A stretch of DNA of 64,000 nucleotides from JAHEFT01 sp963700705 (lineage in GTDB: Bacteria > Pseudomonadota > Gammaproteobacteria > Xanthomonadales > SZUA-36), in assembly GCA_963700705.1 (NCBI GenBank), contig CAVOYQ010000009.1, forward strand, positions 248,001 to 312,000, in the 5' to 3' direction. The position numbers and the translations under genes are program-made. Shown in pieces: positions 43,627-51,771 of the stretch. How positions within the stretch are numbered: position 1 is the stretch's first letter; each line of letters starts with the position of its first letter. The notes under the pieces were generated by a model. The model searched no databases, was not told the DNA's origin, and saw only the letters and a list, made by a program, of their open reading frames with translations.

Positions 43627-45376
43627 ATGAAAAGCCGCTTATACATAGTGATCGTCTGGTTCGTGGCCGTATTGCTCACATGCGGCTGCGCCACCGGTTC
43701 AAAACGAACAGCCGACCCGAAATCCGGCAACTCGCCGGACACGCCAGGGTGCGGTGATTGAAGCCTCTGATAAGGAAAATCTGCCGCCGCCTACGGATGA
43801 AGAGGTCATGTACCGGGTTTTCGCAGCGGAATATCTGGGTGCGGAAGGCGACCTGGATGGTGCCGTTGAAGAATATCTCGAAGCCGCTTTGAGATCGGAG
43901 GATGTTGAGATTGCCCGCAGGGCCACCCGGGTCGCATACGCAGCCGAGGCCTGGCAGCAGGCCGCCATGGCTGCAGACCGGTGGGCGGTGCTGGACCCGG
44001 ACAATGTCGCAGCACATGAAGCGGCTGCGACTGCGATGCTGGCAGTCGGTGATTACTTTGGCGCCGAATTCCAGATATTGGCCATTCTCGATCTGATGGG
44101 AGATTCCACTGAAGCCTGGATGCTGGTTTCCAACCTGATGTCCCACGCCGGCAGTCCCGAAAACGCGAACGAAATACTGGAAGAAGTCCTGTCCGCCAGG
44201 GGCGCTGCGGACAATGCCTATGCGATGTTTGCGCGCAGCCAGCTGGCGGTCCGGGCGAAGGATTTGAACCGGGCGTTTGAACTGGCCAGGCAGGCTGTTG
44301 AACTGGAACCTGAGCAGCTGGAGTTTTTGACCTGGGCGGGAAGGCTTGCGCTAAACCTGAAACTCACGGAAACCGGATTGGAGTTCATCAGGAGAGCCTG
44401 GAAGCTCAACCCGAATGACCATGACCTGTCTCTGGCATTCGCAGACCTGTTGGCGCGAAATGGTCGCGCGGAGGAGGCCCGTACTGTATTGGAGGACATG
44501 CCGCAGACTCCCGACGTGATGCTGTCCAGGATACTGTTCGAACTGAGCACGAAAAACCAGCCGGGCGCGGAAAAGCTGTTTACGGAATTCGGGGAAATGG
44601 ATTTCGACGATTCGCAGGAAAAGGTGTTTTACCAGGCCCAGGCGGCTGAAGCCCTGGGATATTTTGACCAGGCGATCGCCTTTTATGGGGAAGTGACCTC
44701 GGGCGACCGGGCCATGGCAGCGGCCATCCGGATAGCGGAATTGAAAGCCGTCGGTGGCGATTTGGAAGCCGCGCGGAAGGAATTGGCTGATCTTCGTGCC
44801 AATGGCAATCCTGCGATCATGGAGGAGAGCTGGCTTGCCGAGGCACGGATTTTGCGTGAAGCAAACCTCAAGGAAGAGTCATTCGAGATACTCGACGCGG
44901 CCATTTCCAGCATGCCCGGCTCCATGGCCATTCTGTACACGCACGCCCTGCTCGCGGCCGAACTGGGCTGGGTTGATATCGCAGAAAAGGATTTGCGACA
45001 GGTTATCGCCGCCCAGCCGGAAAACGCCGCTGCGCTCAATGCGTTGGGTTACACGCTGGCGGATCAGACGGAGAGGTATGAAGAGGCCGAAGAACTGATC
45101 AGGCAAGCCTACATCCTGGAGCCCAATGAAGCCTCCATCATCGATAGCATGGGCTGGATTGCCTTCCGCCTGGGCCGCTTGCAGGAGGCTATCCAATTTC
45201 TGCAAAAAGCCTGGCAACTGGACAGGAATCCGGAAATCGCAGCGCATCTGGGCGAGGTGTTCTGGGCCAGCGGCAACCGCGATGCAGCGCTGAAGATCTG
45301 GCGCGAAGGCTTTGACATCAACCCCGACAACCCGGTACTGGTTGAAACACTCGGGCGACTGGAAGTCAGCTTTTGA
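43627..45376 (+). CDS. Tetratricopeptide-repeat lipoprotein, frame broken near the N-terminus
   Basis: The N-terminal frame starts MKSRLYIVIVWFVAVLLTCGCATGS, a lipoprotein-type signal. The rest (VIEASDKENLPPPTDEEVMYRVFAAEYLGAEGDLDGAVEEYLEAAL ... ) is in another frame. Removing one base in CC or GGG at 43744-43749 connects them to about 582 residues. The mature protein is mostly TPR helices, e.g. NALGYTLADQTERYEEAEELIRQAYILEPNEASIIDSMGWIAFRLGRLQEAIQFLQKAWQLDRNPEIAAHLGEVFWASGNRDAALKIWREG. It lies directly upstream of lolB, with a 4-base overlap. TPR genes before lolB-ispE are common in gammaproteobacteria. The role is unknown. Confidence 0.82.
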
Positions 45377-46005
45377 ACCCGAGGTTATGCCCGGTTCCGG
45401 CCTTGTTGCTTGCTGTTGTTCTGCTTTCTGCATGCACTACCACACCAACTGTAAAGACGGGCGAGTCGGAACGGATTCGCCTTTACCAGGCAAAATCTGA
45501 TCAATTGGCCACCTTCAGTGCGTGGAGTCTGGAGGGCCGGTTGGCCGTCAGCAACGAAGTCGATGGCGGCAGCGGCCAGTTTCGCTGGAACAGGAATGCC
45601 GCCGTCAGCCGGATGGATTTCCACGGGGCGCTCGGCCGCGGCGCCTGGCAACTGGAGGCTGATGAACAAGGCGCCGAACTTACGCTCGCTGATGGCACCG
45701 TTCACCGTGCCAACTCAATTGACCGGCTCGTCCGGCAACAGGTGAAATGGGAGATTCCGGTGGAGAACCTGTCGTGGTGGGTTCGCGGACTGGCCACGCC
45801 CGGACGGTTCCGGGAGCGGGTAATCGACGGGGAAGGAAACATCAGTAAACTGCTGCAGGACGGCTGGACCATCGAGTACGACAGGTACCGGGTTTTCGAA
45901 GGGCTGAGCCTGCCGGTCAAGCTGACGGCGCGGCAGGGGAAGTGGAAGGTAAAGCTGGCGATCCGAAGTTGGGATTTGAACGAGGCGCCTGTTGCCAATG
46001 ACTGA
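45373..46005 (+). CDS. lolB: Outer-membrane lipoprotein receptor LolB
   Basis: LolB accepts lipoproteins from LolA and inserts them in the outer membrane. The 210-residue product begins at TTG and has a lipoprotein signal ending LLLAVVLLSAC (C21). The LolB fold follows (FSAWSLEGRLAVSNEVDGGSGQFRWNR, GALGRGAWQLEADEQGAELTLADGTVHRA, LSWWVRGLATPG, DGWTIEYDRY). The order lolB-ispE matches many gammaproteobacteria. Confidence 0.9.
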   Translation: MNPRLCPVPALLLAVVLLSACTTTPTVKTGESERIRLYQAKSDQLATFSAWSLEGRLAVSNEVDGGSGQFRWNRNAAVSRMDFHGALGRGAWQLEADEQGAELTLADGTVHRANSIDRLVRQQVKWEIPVENLSWWVRGLATPGRFRERVIDGEGNISKLLQDGWTIEYDRYRVFEGLSLPVKLTARQGKWKVKLAIRSWDLNEAPVAND

Positions 46006-46849
46006 TTGCGCTGTTTCCTGCTGGCCGGCTCCCGCGAAAATCAATCTTTTCCTGCACGTCACCGGTCGCCGGCCTGACGGATATCACGATATCCAGACTC
46101 TTTTCCAGTTGATTGATTGGGGAGATGAAGTCCGGATTCGCCTAACCCCTGCGCCGGAGATTGTCCGGGCGCCGGCTGACTACGGCGTAGCGGAATCGGA
46201 AGACCTGGTTGTCCGTGCGGCAAAACTGCTGCAATCAGAAGCCGGATGCCGCAAAGGCGCTCAAATTGAAGTAGTGAAGCGTGTGCCTCTCGGCTCGGGT
46301 TTGGGCGGCGGAAGCTCGGATGCCGCCACCGTGCTGCTTGCTTTGAACCGCTTGTGGAAATGCGGCCTTGGCCGGGATGAACTGGCCGGGCTTGGGCGGG
46401 TGCTGGGCGCTGATGTGCCGGTGTTCATTCACGGGCACAGCGCGATGGCTGAAGGTGTCGGAGACGATCTCAAACCGGTCTGCCTGGGTGAAAGGCATTA
46501 CCTGTTGGTGTTCCCGGGCATTTCGGTTTCAACCCGGGAAATATTTTCCGATGCGGATTTGTGCCGAAATTCGAAACCGGTCAGCCTGGATGATGCGTTG
46601 GCGGGGGAAGGTGGAAACGATTGTGAACCTGTCGTCAGGAAACGGTTTCCGGCGATTGGCAGGGTCATGGACGTGCTCGGAAAATGGGGGAAACCGCGGA
46701 TGACAGGCACGGGCAGTGCGATCTTTGTGCCCATGCGCGATAAAATGAGTGCAATGAGCGCGGCAAGCGCGATAAAAACTTTATATAATGTGCGCGCTGT
46801 CCGCGGGGTAGATGTGTCTGCGCTGCATGAGATGTTGGACAGCTGTTGA
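45998..46849 (+). CDS. ispE: 4-diphosphocytidyl-2-C-methyl-D-erythritol kinase
   Basis: IspE is the GHMP kinase of the MEP isoprenoid pathway. The 283-residue protein has CWPAPAKINLFLHVTGRRPDGYHDIQTLFQLID, the ATP-binding VPLGSGLGGGSSDAATVLLALN, GADVPVFIHGHSAMAEGVGD and MTGTGSAIFV. The ATG overlaps the lolB stop; a TTG two codons earlier is also possible. A TATAAT at 46784-46789 in its last codons could serve the following tRNA gene. Confidence 0.95.
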   Translation: MTDCAVSCWPAPAKINLFLHVTGRRPDGYHDIQTLFQLIDWGDEVRIRLTPAPEIVRAPADYGVAESEDLVVRAAKLLQSEAGCRKGAQIEVVKRVPLGSGLGGGSSDAATVLLALNRLWKCGLGRDELAGLGRVLGADVPVFIHGHSAMAEGVGDDLKPVCLGERHYLLVFPGISVSTREIFSDADLCRNSKPVSLDDALAGEGGNDCEPVVRKRFPAIGRVMDVLGKWGKPRMTGTGSAIFVPMRDKMSAMSAASAIKTLYNVRAVRGVDVSALHEMLDSC

Positions 46850-46861
46850 AATCAATATTAC

Positions 46862-46938
46862 TGGGACGTCGCCAAGCTGGTTAAGGCACGGGGTTTTGAT
46901 CCCCGCATTCGCAGGTTCGAATCCTGCCGTCCCAGCCA
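46862..46938 (+). tRNA. tRNA-Gln (anticodon TTG)
   Basis: The cloverleaf is complete: acceptor TGGGACG/CGTCCCA, D arm in GCCAAGCTGGTTAAGGC, anticodon stem CGGGG/CCCCG with loop TTTTGAT (anticodon TTG), T arm GCAGG-TTCGAAT-CCTGC, discriminator G and an encoded CCA. Location between ispE and prs is conserved in many gammaproteobacteria. Confidence 0.96.
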
Positions 46939-46940
46939 TT

Positions 46941-46962
46941 CAATTGATCAGAGGTTCCTTAA
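46941..46962. repeat. Solo end of the MITE-like element between tRNA-Gln and prs
   Basis: CAATTGATCAGAGGTTCCTT followed by AA matches the right end of the element at 43.2 kb in the same orientation. It begins 2 bases after the encoded CCA of the tRNA, and no left end or interior is present. Confidence 0.7.
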
Positions 46963-46998
46963 ACGAAGCGGGGCAGGAGTTTGTCAATTTCATCACTG

Positions 46999-47934
46999 AT
47001 GGTTTTCTCGGGTAATGCAAACCTGAGGCTGGCGAGCAGTATCGCGCACGAACTCAATGTGCCAATGGGCAGGGCAGTCGTCGGGCGGTTCAGCGACGGC
47101 GAAGTCATGGTGGAGATCATGGACAATGTTCGTGGTCGCGACGTCTACGTGATCCAGCCCACCTGCATGCCCACGGCTGATAATTTCATGGAATTGCTGG
47201 TGATGATCGATGCGATGAAACGGGCATCGGCGTACCGCATTACAGCCGTGATTCCCTATTTTGGATACGGCCGGCAGGACCGGCGTCCCCGTTCAGCCCG
47301 CGTCCCGATTACCGCCAAGGTCGCCGCCATGATGATTTCGGCAGTAGGAACGGACCGGGTCGTCACCGTCGACCTGCATTCCGACCAGATACAGGGTTTC
47401 TTTGATATCCCGGTCGATAACGTCTACGCCTCTCCCCTGACCCTGGCGGATATCTGGCAACAGCAGTCGGGTAATGAAATAGTCGTGGTTTCCCCGGATG
47501 TCGGCGGGGTGGTCAGGGCGCGCGCAATCGCCAAGCGGCTGGACGCCGATCTGGCGATCATCGACAAACGCCGTCCGCGCGCCAACGTCGCCACCGTGAT
47601 GAACATCATCGGTGACGTCGAAGACAAGTGCTGCGTGTTGGTGGACGACATGGTGGATACGGCCGGAACGCTGTGCTCAGCGGCCGGGGCCTTGAAAAAG
47701 GAAGGCGCCAGGCGGGTGGTTGCTTATTGCGTTCACCCGGTGCTGTCCGGACCTGCGGTTGATAACATCATGAGTTCCCAGATGGATGAGTTGGTGGTTA
47801 CCGACACCATTCCGTTAAGCGAAGCGGCCCAGGCCTGTGGCAAAATCAGGCAGTTATCCATTGCCCAGATGCTGGCTGAAACCATCAGGCGCATGGCGCA
47901 TGGCGAGTCTGTCAGTTCCATGTACGTGGATTAG
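46999..47934 (+). CDS. prs: Ribose-phosphate pyrophosphokinase
   Basis: Prs makes PRPP for nucleotide, histidine and NAD synthesis. From the ATG it is 311 residues: VFSGNANLRLASSIAHELNVPMG, VGRFSDGEVMVEIMDNVRGRDVYVIQPT, RITAVIPYFGYGRQDRRPRSARVPITAK (ATP loop), VDLHSDQIQGFF and the PRPP-binding VLVDDMVDTAGTLC. Start choice is uncertain. The ATG fits the family's N-terminus, but the best ribosome-binding sequence (GGCAGGAG) sits 19 bases away and is instead 1 base from an in-frame TTG at 46981. The repeat end just upstream may have replaced the original leader. Confidence 0.93.
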   Translation: MVFSGNANLRLASSIAHELNVPMGRAVVGRFSDGEVMVEIMDNVRGRDVYVIQPTCMPTADNFMELLVMIDAMKRASAYRITAVIPYFGYGRQDRRPRSARVPITAKVAAMMISAVGTDRVVTVDLHSDQIQGFFDIPVDNVYASPLTLADIWQQQSGNEIVVVSPDVGGVVRARAIAKRLDADLAIIDKRRPRANVATVMNIIGDVEDKCCVLVDDMVDTAGTLCSAAGALKKEGARRVVAYCVHPVLSGPAVDNIMSSQMDELVVTDTIPLSEAAQACGKIRQLSIAQMLAETIRRMAHGESVSSMYVD

Positions 47935-47956
47935 GGCCAGTTAACGGTTAGGGCCT

Positions 47957-48226
47957 TAGGGCCTGTTAACACTATTTGAATCGGCACCGTTGCGGCTGAA
48001 AAAGCCCCAATCAAGGCACGAGGAGCAAAGTTTGGTTGCTCCAAATGAGCGACGAGTAACGCCGGGTGGGGCTTTTTCAGCCGCAACCCGCAGGGCCGGG
48101 GTCCTTTTTCCGTCTGGCTGCGTTGTCAGTCGATCATATAGATTCACTATACTTCACTCCTTCCGCCTTGCCAGTCAAAAAAATGACCTCCGGCGGTGAT
48201 GATTCAAATAGTGTTAACAGGCCCTA
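47957..48226. mobile_element. MITE-like element with perfect 26-bp terminal inverted repeats
   Basis: The ends 47957-47982 and 48201-48226 are exact reverse complements (starting TAGGGCCTGTTAACAC), and the outermost TA on each side could be the target duplication. Inside is a second perfect inverted repeat of 20 bp (47989-48008, GTTGCGGCTGAAAAAGCCCC, against 48068-48087). That repeat would form a strong stem with T-rich flanks. No open frame is convincing. It lies between prs and rplY; the 401-bp spacer is otherwise only the rplY leader. The inner stem may act as a terminator after prs. Confidence 0.82.
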
Positions 48227-48260
48227 GTAGCCGGGCTTCCATTCATTTACAGTTTTAATT

Positions 48261-48266
48261 TATAAT
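48261..48266 (+). promoter_or_regulatory. Candidate -10 element for rplY
   Basis: A perfect TATAAT lies 35 bases beyond the right end of the MITE-like element and 70 bases before the rplY ATG. No good -35 is visible at 16-18 bases upstream, so this is a weak prediction. Confidence 0.35.
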
Positions 48267-48335
48267 GGGCGGCTGAATTTTGGTTCCTGGCCAGGTCGCG
48301 GGCCGGGTTAATTTTTACCTACGAGAGGTTTAATC

Positions 48336-49061
48336 ATGTCTGTTTCAACAACCATCATCGCGGAATTCCGTGAAGACGTGGGGAAAGGTGCGAGCCGCCG
48401 CCTGCGTCGGCAAGGGAAAGTCCCCGCAGTCATTTACGGCGGGCACCGCGAGCCGGCAACCCTGACGTTGCCGCACACGGAATTGCTGCACCAAACGGAA
48501 AATGAGTCGTTTTTTTCCAGTATTCTTGAAATCAAGGTTGGCGATCTGACCCAGCAGGCGGTCGTCCGGGACATGCACCGCCATCCCTTCAAGCCGGTGA
48601 TCATGCACATCGATTTCATGCGCGTTTCAGCCGAAGAAGTCCTCAGGATTTCCGTGCCCATCCACTTCATCGGTGAAGACAAGTCACCCGCGGGCAAGGC
48701 ATCCGGCGTGGTTATTCAGCACCAGGTCACAGAAGTTGAAATTGCTGCTCTGCCCAGGAACCTGCCGGAGTTTTTGTCTGTCGATCTCTCAGCGATGGAT
48801 GCAGGCGATTCCGTCATGCTTTCCAGCATCGTGCTGCCTGAAGGTGTAACCATTCCGCAGCTGGAAATGGAAGGCGATGATCACGATATGCCGGTCGCAA
48901 ATGCGGTTCATGTCAAAGAAAGCCAGGGTTCAGGCGCCGCGGCAGCTGAAGAAGAAGCAGCAGCAATGGCTGCAGGCGAACTGGGCGAGGTTGGCTTGGT
49001 CGGTGAAGAAGACGGCGAGGATGAAGGCGCCGAGGATGAAGGCGGCGAAAAGGATAGCTGA
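48336..49061 (+). CDS. rplY: Ribosomal protein L25, long TL5/Ctc form
   Basis: L25 binds 5S rRNA. The 241-residue protein has the L25 domain (FREDVGKGASRRLRRQGKVPAVIYGGHREPATLTL, residues 10-45) and the C-terminal TL5 beta domain (about 95-185, SVPIHFIGEDKSPAGKASGVVIQHQVTEVEIAALPRNLPEFLSVDLSAMDAGDSVMLSSI). It ends in a strongly acidic tail from about residue 200 (EEEAAAMAAGELGEVGLVGEEDGEDEGAEDEGGEKDS). The tail is longer than in short E. coli L25 (94 residues). RBS: GAGAGG about 8 bases upstream. pth follows. Confidence 0.94.
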   Translation: MSVSTTIIAEFREDVGKGASRRLRRQGKVPAVIYGGHREPATLTLPHTELLHQTENESFFSSILEIKVGDLTQQAVVRDMHRHPFKPVIMHIDFMRVSAEEVLRISVPIHFIGEDKSPAGKASGVVIQHQVTEVEIAALPRNLPEFLSVDLSAMDAGDSVMLSSIVLPEGVTIPQLEMEGDDHDMPVANAVHVKESQGSGAAAAEEEAAAMAAGELGEVGLVGEEDGEDEGAEDEGGEKDS

Positions 49062-49100
49062 CCGCTTTTCTGAACTTTTTTATTACAGGCAGGTGACATT

Positions 49101-49685
49101 GTGCCTTTCCTGATCTTCGGGCTTGGTAATCCCGGCCCCGGTTATGCAGAAACCCGGCACAATGCCGGGTTTTGGTTTTTAGACCGCCTTGCGCAGTTGC
49201 AGGGCGCAAGTTACAGAACGCAGTCCAGGCTGCAATCGGAAATCGTGCGGGTCGTTCTGTACGGCAAGGAATGCATCCTGGCCAAGCCGACGACGTTCAT
49301 GAATCACAGCGGACAAGCCGTTCGCGCGGTCATGGATTATTACAAAGTATCCGCGCACGAACTTCTGGTTGCTTATGACGAACTGGACTTGCCCCCGGGC
49401 GTGGTGCGCCTCAAGCAGGGCGGAGGGCACGGCGGACACAATGGGTTGCGCGACATTTTCCGCCATACCGTTGACCACGATTTTCTGCGGTTGAGAATCG
49501 GTATCGGGCATCCCGGCCACAAGGATGCCGTAACGGCTTACGTGCTTGGCCGCGCCACCGCTTCCCAGGAACGACTGATGCGCGAATCCATTTCCGATGC
49601 GATCGACACCATGCCGAGAATTATCAGCGGGGATGTGGCCGGAGCGATGAAGGAATTACATACGGTGAAAGAAGATGGGCTTTAA
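49101..49685 (+). CDS. pth: Peptidyl-tRNA hydrolase
   Basis: Pth recycles peptidyl-tRNAs released from ribosomes. The 194 residues show FLIFGLGNPGPGYAETRHNAGFWFLDRLA (catalytic H in RHNAGF), KPTTFMNHSGQAVRAVMDYYKV, LLVAYDELDLPPGVVRLKQGGGHGGHNGLRDI and LRIGIGHPGHKDAVTAYVLG. The start is GTG with GCAGGTG upstream. Its last 11 bases overlap the ychF start. Confidence 0.96.
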   Translation: MPFLIFGLGNPGPGYAETRHNAGFWFLDRLAQLQGASYRTQSRLQSEIVRVVLYGKECILAKPTTFMNHSGQAVRAVMDYYKVSAHELLVAYDELDLPPGVVRLKQGGGHGGHNGLRDIFRHTVDHDFLRLRIGIGHPGHKDAVTAYVLGRATASQERLMRESISDAIDTMPRIISGDVAGAMKELHTVKEDGL

Positions 49686-50766
49686 GTGCGGAATTGTCGG
49701 GCTCCCGAATGTGGGAAAGTCGACGCTGTTCAATTCGTTGACGCGTGCGGAAATCGCAGCAGAAAATTATCCGTTCTGCACCATCGACCCGAATGTCGGG
49801 GTCGTGGAAGTTCCTGATCTTCGCCTCGCCGCGCTCGCGGCGATCGCCCAGCCGCAAAAGATCATTCCAACCACCATGGAATTCGTGGATATCGCGGGTC
49901 TGGTCGAAGGTGCATCCAAGGGGGAGGGCTTGGGCAACAAATTCCTGGCGCACATCCGCGAAACTGATGCCATTGCCCATGTTGTCCGTTGTTTTGACAA
50001 TGATGACGTGGTGCACGTGGCGGGCCGTCTGGATCCGCTATCGGATATAGAGATTATCAATACAGAGCTGTCGCTGGCGGACCTGGAATCCGTTGATCGC
50101 GCCATTGAACGAACCGCGAAGAAGCTCAAGGCCAACGAAAAGGACGCCCGCGTCAGGATGAATGTGCTTGAAAGGCTGAAGTCCTGCCTGGACGAGGGGC
50201 ACCGGGCAAGGAATGTCGAGCTTTCCAGGGAAGAAGAGCTGTTGATTACGGATCTGCACCTGATTACGACCAAGCCCGTGATGTACGTGGCAAATGTTGC
50301 CGAGGACGGATTCGAGAACAATCCGTACCTGGAATTGGTGCGGCAGAAGGCCGAGTCTGAGCGTGCGGAGGTGGTTCCCGTGTGTGCTGAGATCGAGGCT
50401 CAGCTTTCCCGGCTGGATGATGCTGACAGGCAGGAATTCCTCGACGAACTCGGGCTGAAAGAATCCGGGCTCGCCCAGGTAATCCGCGCGGGCTATGCCT
50501 TGCTCGAGTTGCTGACTTTTTTCACCGTGGGTAAGCGCGAAGTGCGTGCGTGGACGGTAAAAGCAGGCTCCACCGCCCCGCAGGCTGCGGGAAAAATTCA
50601 TACGGATTTTGAGCGGGGGTTCATACGGGCGGAGGTAACTTCCTACGATGAGTTTGTATCGCTGGGTGGCGAGCAGGCCGCCAAGGAGGCTGGAAAGCTC
50701 AGGTTGGAAGGCAAAAGCTACATCGTATGCGAAGGCGACATCATGCACTTCAGGTTCAATGTTTAA
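49675..50766 (+). CDS. ychF: Redox-regulated ATPase YchF
   Basis: YchF is an Obg-family ATPase that binds ribosomes and negatively affects oxidative stress responses in E. coli. The 363 residues contain GIVGLPNVGKSTLFNSLT (G1), EFVDIAGLVEGASKGEGLGNKFLAHIRETDAIAHVVRCF (G3), KPVMYVANVAEDGF (G4; NxxE in place of NKxD accounts for ATP specificity) and the C-terminal TGS domain (GKREVRAWTVKAGSTAPQAAGKIHTDFERGFIRAEV). The pth-ychF overlap suggests coupled translation. Confidence 0.96.
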   Translation: MGFKCGIVGLPNVGKSTLFNSLTRAEIAAENYPFCTIDPNVGVVEVPDLRLAALAAIAQPQKIIPTTMEFVDIAGLVEGASKGEGLGNKFLAHIRETDAIAHVVRCFDNDDVVHVAGRLDPLSDIEIINTELSLADLESVDRAIERTAKKLKANEKDARVRMNVLERLKSCLDEGHRARNVELSREEELLITDLHLITTKPVMYVANVAEDGFENNPYLELVRQKAESERAEVVPVCAEIEAQLSRLDDADRQEFLDELGLKESGLAQVIRAGYALLELLTFFTVGKREVRAWTVKAGSTAPQAAGKIHTDFERGFIRAEVTSYDEFVSLGGEQAAKEAGKLRLEGKSYIVCEGDIMHFRFNV

Positions 50767-50841
50767 AAAGTACTTTTAAAGGCTCTGATTATGAGCTATA
50801 AGTTTTCCTGACGTTTTCGCCGGAGCCCAGAGGTTTCAGCC

Positions 50842-51153
50842 ATGGACAGGAAGAATGAAACAGAAACTGAAAATGTCGAGCTTCCACGGGTGACCCGCCC
50901 GGAACGGTCAAAGGCCACCGGGGAAGAGGGGTCCCGGAAAGGAGGCTGGCGCGAGATAGAAGCTTTGCGCGAAAAAGCGGCGCTGAAGGCGTCGCTGGCC
51001 GACGTGTGGGATGAAGACTTCGATCTCGATGAGGAGATCCTGGCCGAACTCGACCACAATTCCGAATTCTTCACGTCACAGGAAGAGGCGGAAGAAGAAA
51101 TATTCGACGATGATGATGACGATGAGGTCGATGAGTTTTTTGAAACAGAATAG
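50842..51153 (+). CDS. Small acidic protein, WREIEALRE-type (possibly DUF3545-like)
   Basis: The 103-residue protein has a charged N-terminal stretch and a helical WREIEALREKAALKASLADVWDEDFDLDEEILAEL segment. The C-terminus is very acidic (EEAEEEIFDDDDDDEVDEFFETE). The WREIE-x-L run resembles the small DUF3545/PA3496-like proteins of gammaproteobacteria, but the match is short. There is no signal peptide or membrane helix. It stands alone, 75 bases after ychF, with GCCGGAG about 14 bases before the ATG. Function unknown. Confidence 0.6.
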   Translation: MDRKNETETENVELPRVTRPERSKATGEEGSRKGGWREIEALREKAALKASLADVWDEDFDLDEEILAELDHNSEFFTSQEEAEEEIFDDDDDDEVDEFFETE

Positions 51154-51253
51154 CCCCCGTCTTCTTTGACCGTAATCCGCTCGATTCCCTGTTTGCTATT
51201 GCCCCTGTATTCTTAAGCATGTAAAATTCCGCGCCGGTTCGTTGCTTGTTTGA

Positions 51254-51282
51254 TTGACAGGTGGTGGCTGGTGAGTGAAAAT
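51254..51282 (+). promoter_or_regulatory. Candidate sigma-70 promoter of the tRNA-tufB operon
   Basis: TTGACA (51254-51259) is a perfect -35; 17 bases later GAAAAT (51277-51282) matches four of six -10 bases. It is placed about 95 bases before the first tRNA gene and nothing else competes in this 229-base spacer. Confidence 0.55.
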
Positions 51283-51382
51283 AAGCGGCTTGCCTGCGAA
51301 TGTCTGTGAAAAGTCAATTTGTCTGGCACGTTTGCCCTTGGCGGCACACATTTTCGGCTCATTGAAAAAAGAGCGATGTACC

Positions 51383-51467
51383 GGAGGGGTACTCAAGCGG
51401 TCAACGAGGGCAGACTGTAAATCTGCTGGCTATGCCTTCGGAGGTTCGAATCCTCCCCCCTCCACCA
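51383..51467 (+). tRNA. tRNA-Tyr (anticodon GTA)
   Basis: Class II tRNA with long variable arm: acceptor GGAGGGG/CCCCTCC, anticodon loop CTGTAAA within CAGA/TCTG stem (anticodon GTA), variable arm CTGGCTATGCCTTC, T arm GGAGG-TTCGAAT-CCTCC, discriminator A and encoded CCA. First gene of the tRNA-tufB cluster. Confidence 0.96.
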
Positions 51468-51533
51468 CTTCTGTAAATAAGTGGCACAAACGATAAAAGG
51501 ATTAGAAGCTCGTGAGGCACTTTGCCATTCAGG

Positions 51534-51607
51534 GCGGGTGTAGTTCAAAGGTAGAACCTCAGCCTTCCAAGCTGATGATGTGGGTTCGATTCCCATCACC
51601 CGCTCCA
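51534..51607 (+). tRNA. tRNA-Gly (anticodon TCC)
   Basis: Acceptor GCGGGTG/CACCCGC, D arm with GTTCAAAGGTAGAAC, anticodon loop CTTCCAA between CAGC and GCTG (anticodon TCC), T loop TTCGATT, discriminator T and encoded CCA. Confidence 0.96.
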
Positions 51608-51642
51608 CTTAGATGGCTGGGGCTCGTGGGCACAAAGGGCAG

Positions 51643-51718
<76 letters not shown>

Positions 51719-51771
51719 TTTTAGTACCTGGAAATTTGATTTGGATGTGACTGCAAAATTCGGAGACCGGC

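Noticed and set aside
43134..43757. Two roughly 200-codon frames across the MITE-like element
   Set aside because: Open in both directions because of the palindromic GC-rich interior; no start signals or similarity.
4942..45376. Programmed +1 frameshifting as the cause of the eight breaks
   Set aside because: The sites share no slippery heptamer, stop-codon context or downstream structure, and the affected genes are unrelated. Random homopolymer insertion explains them better.
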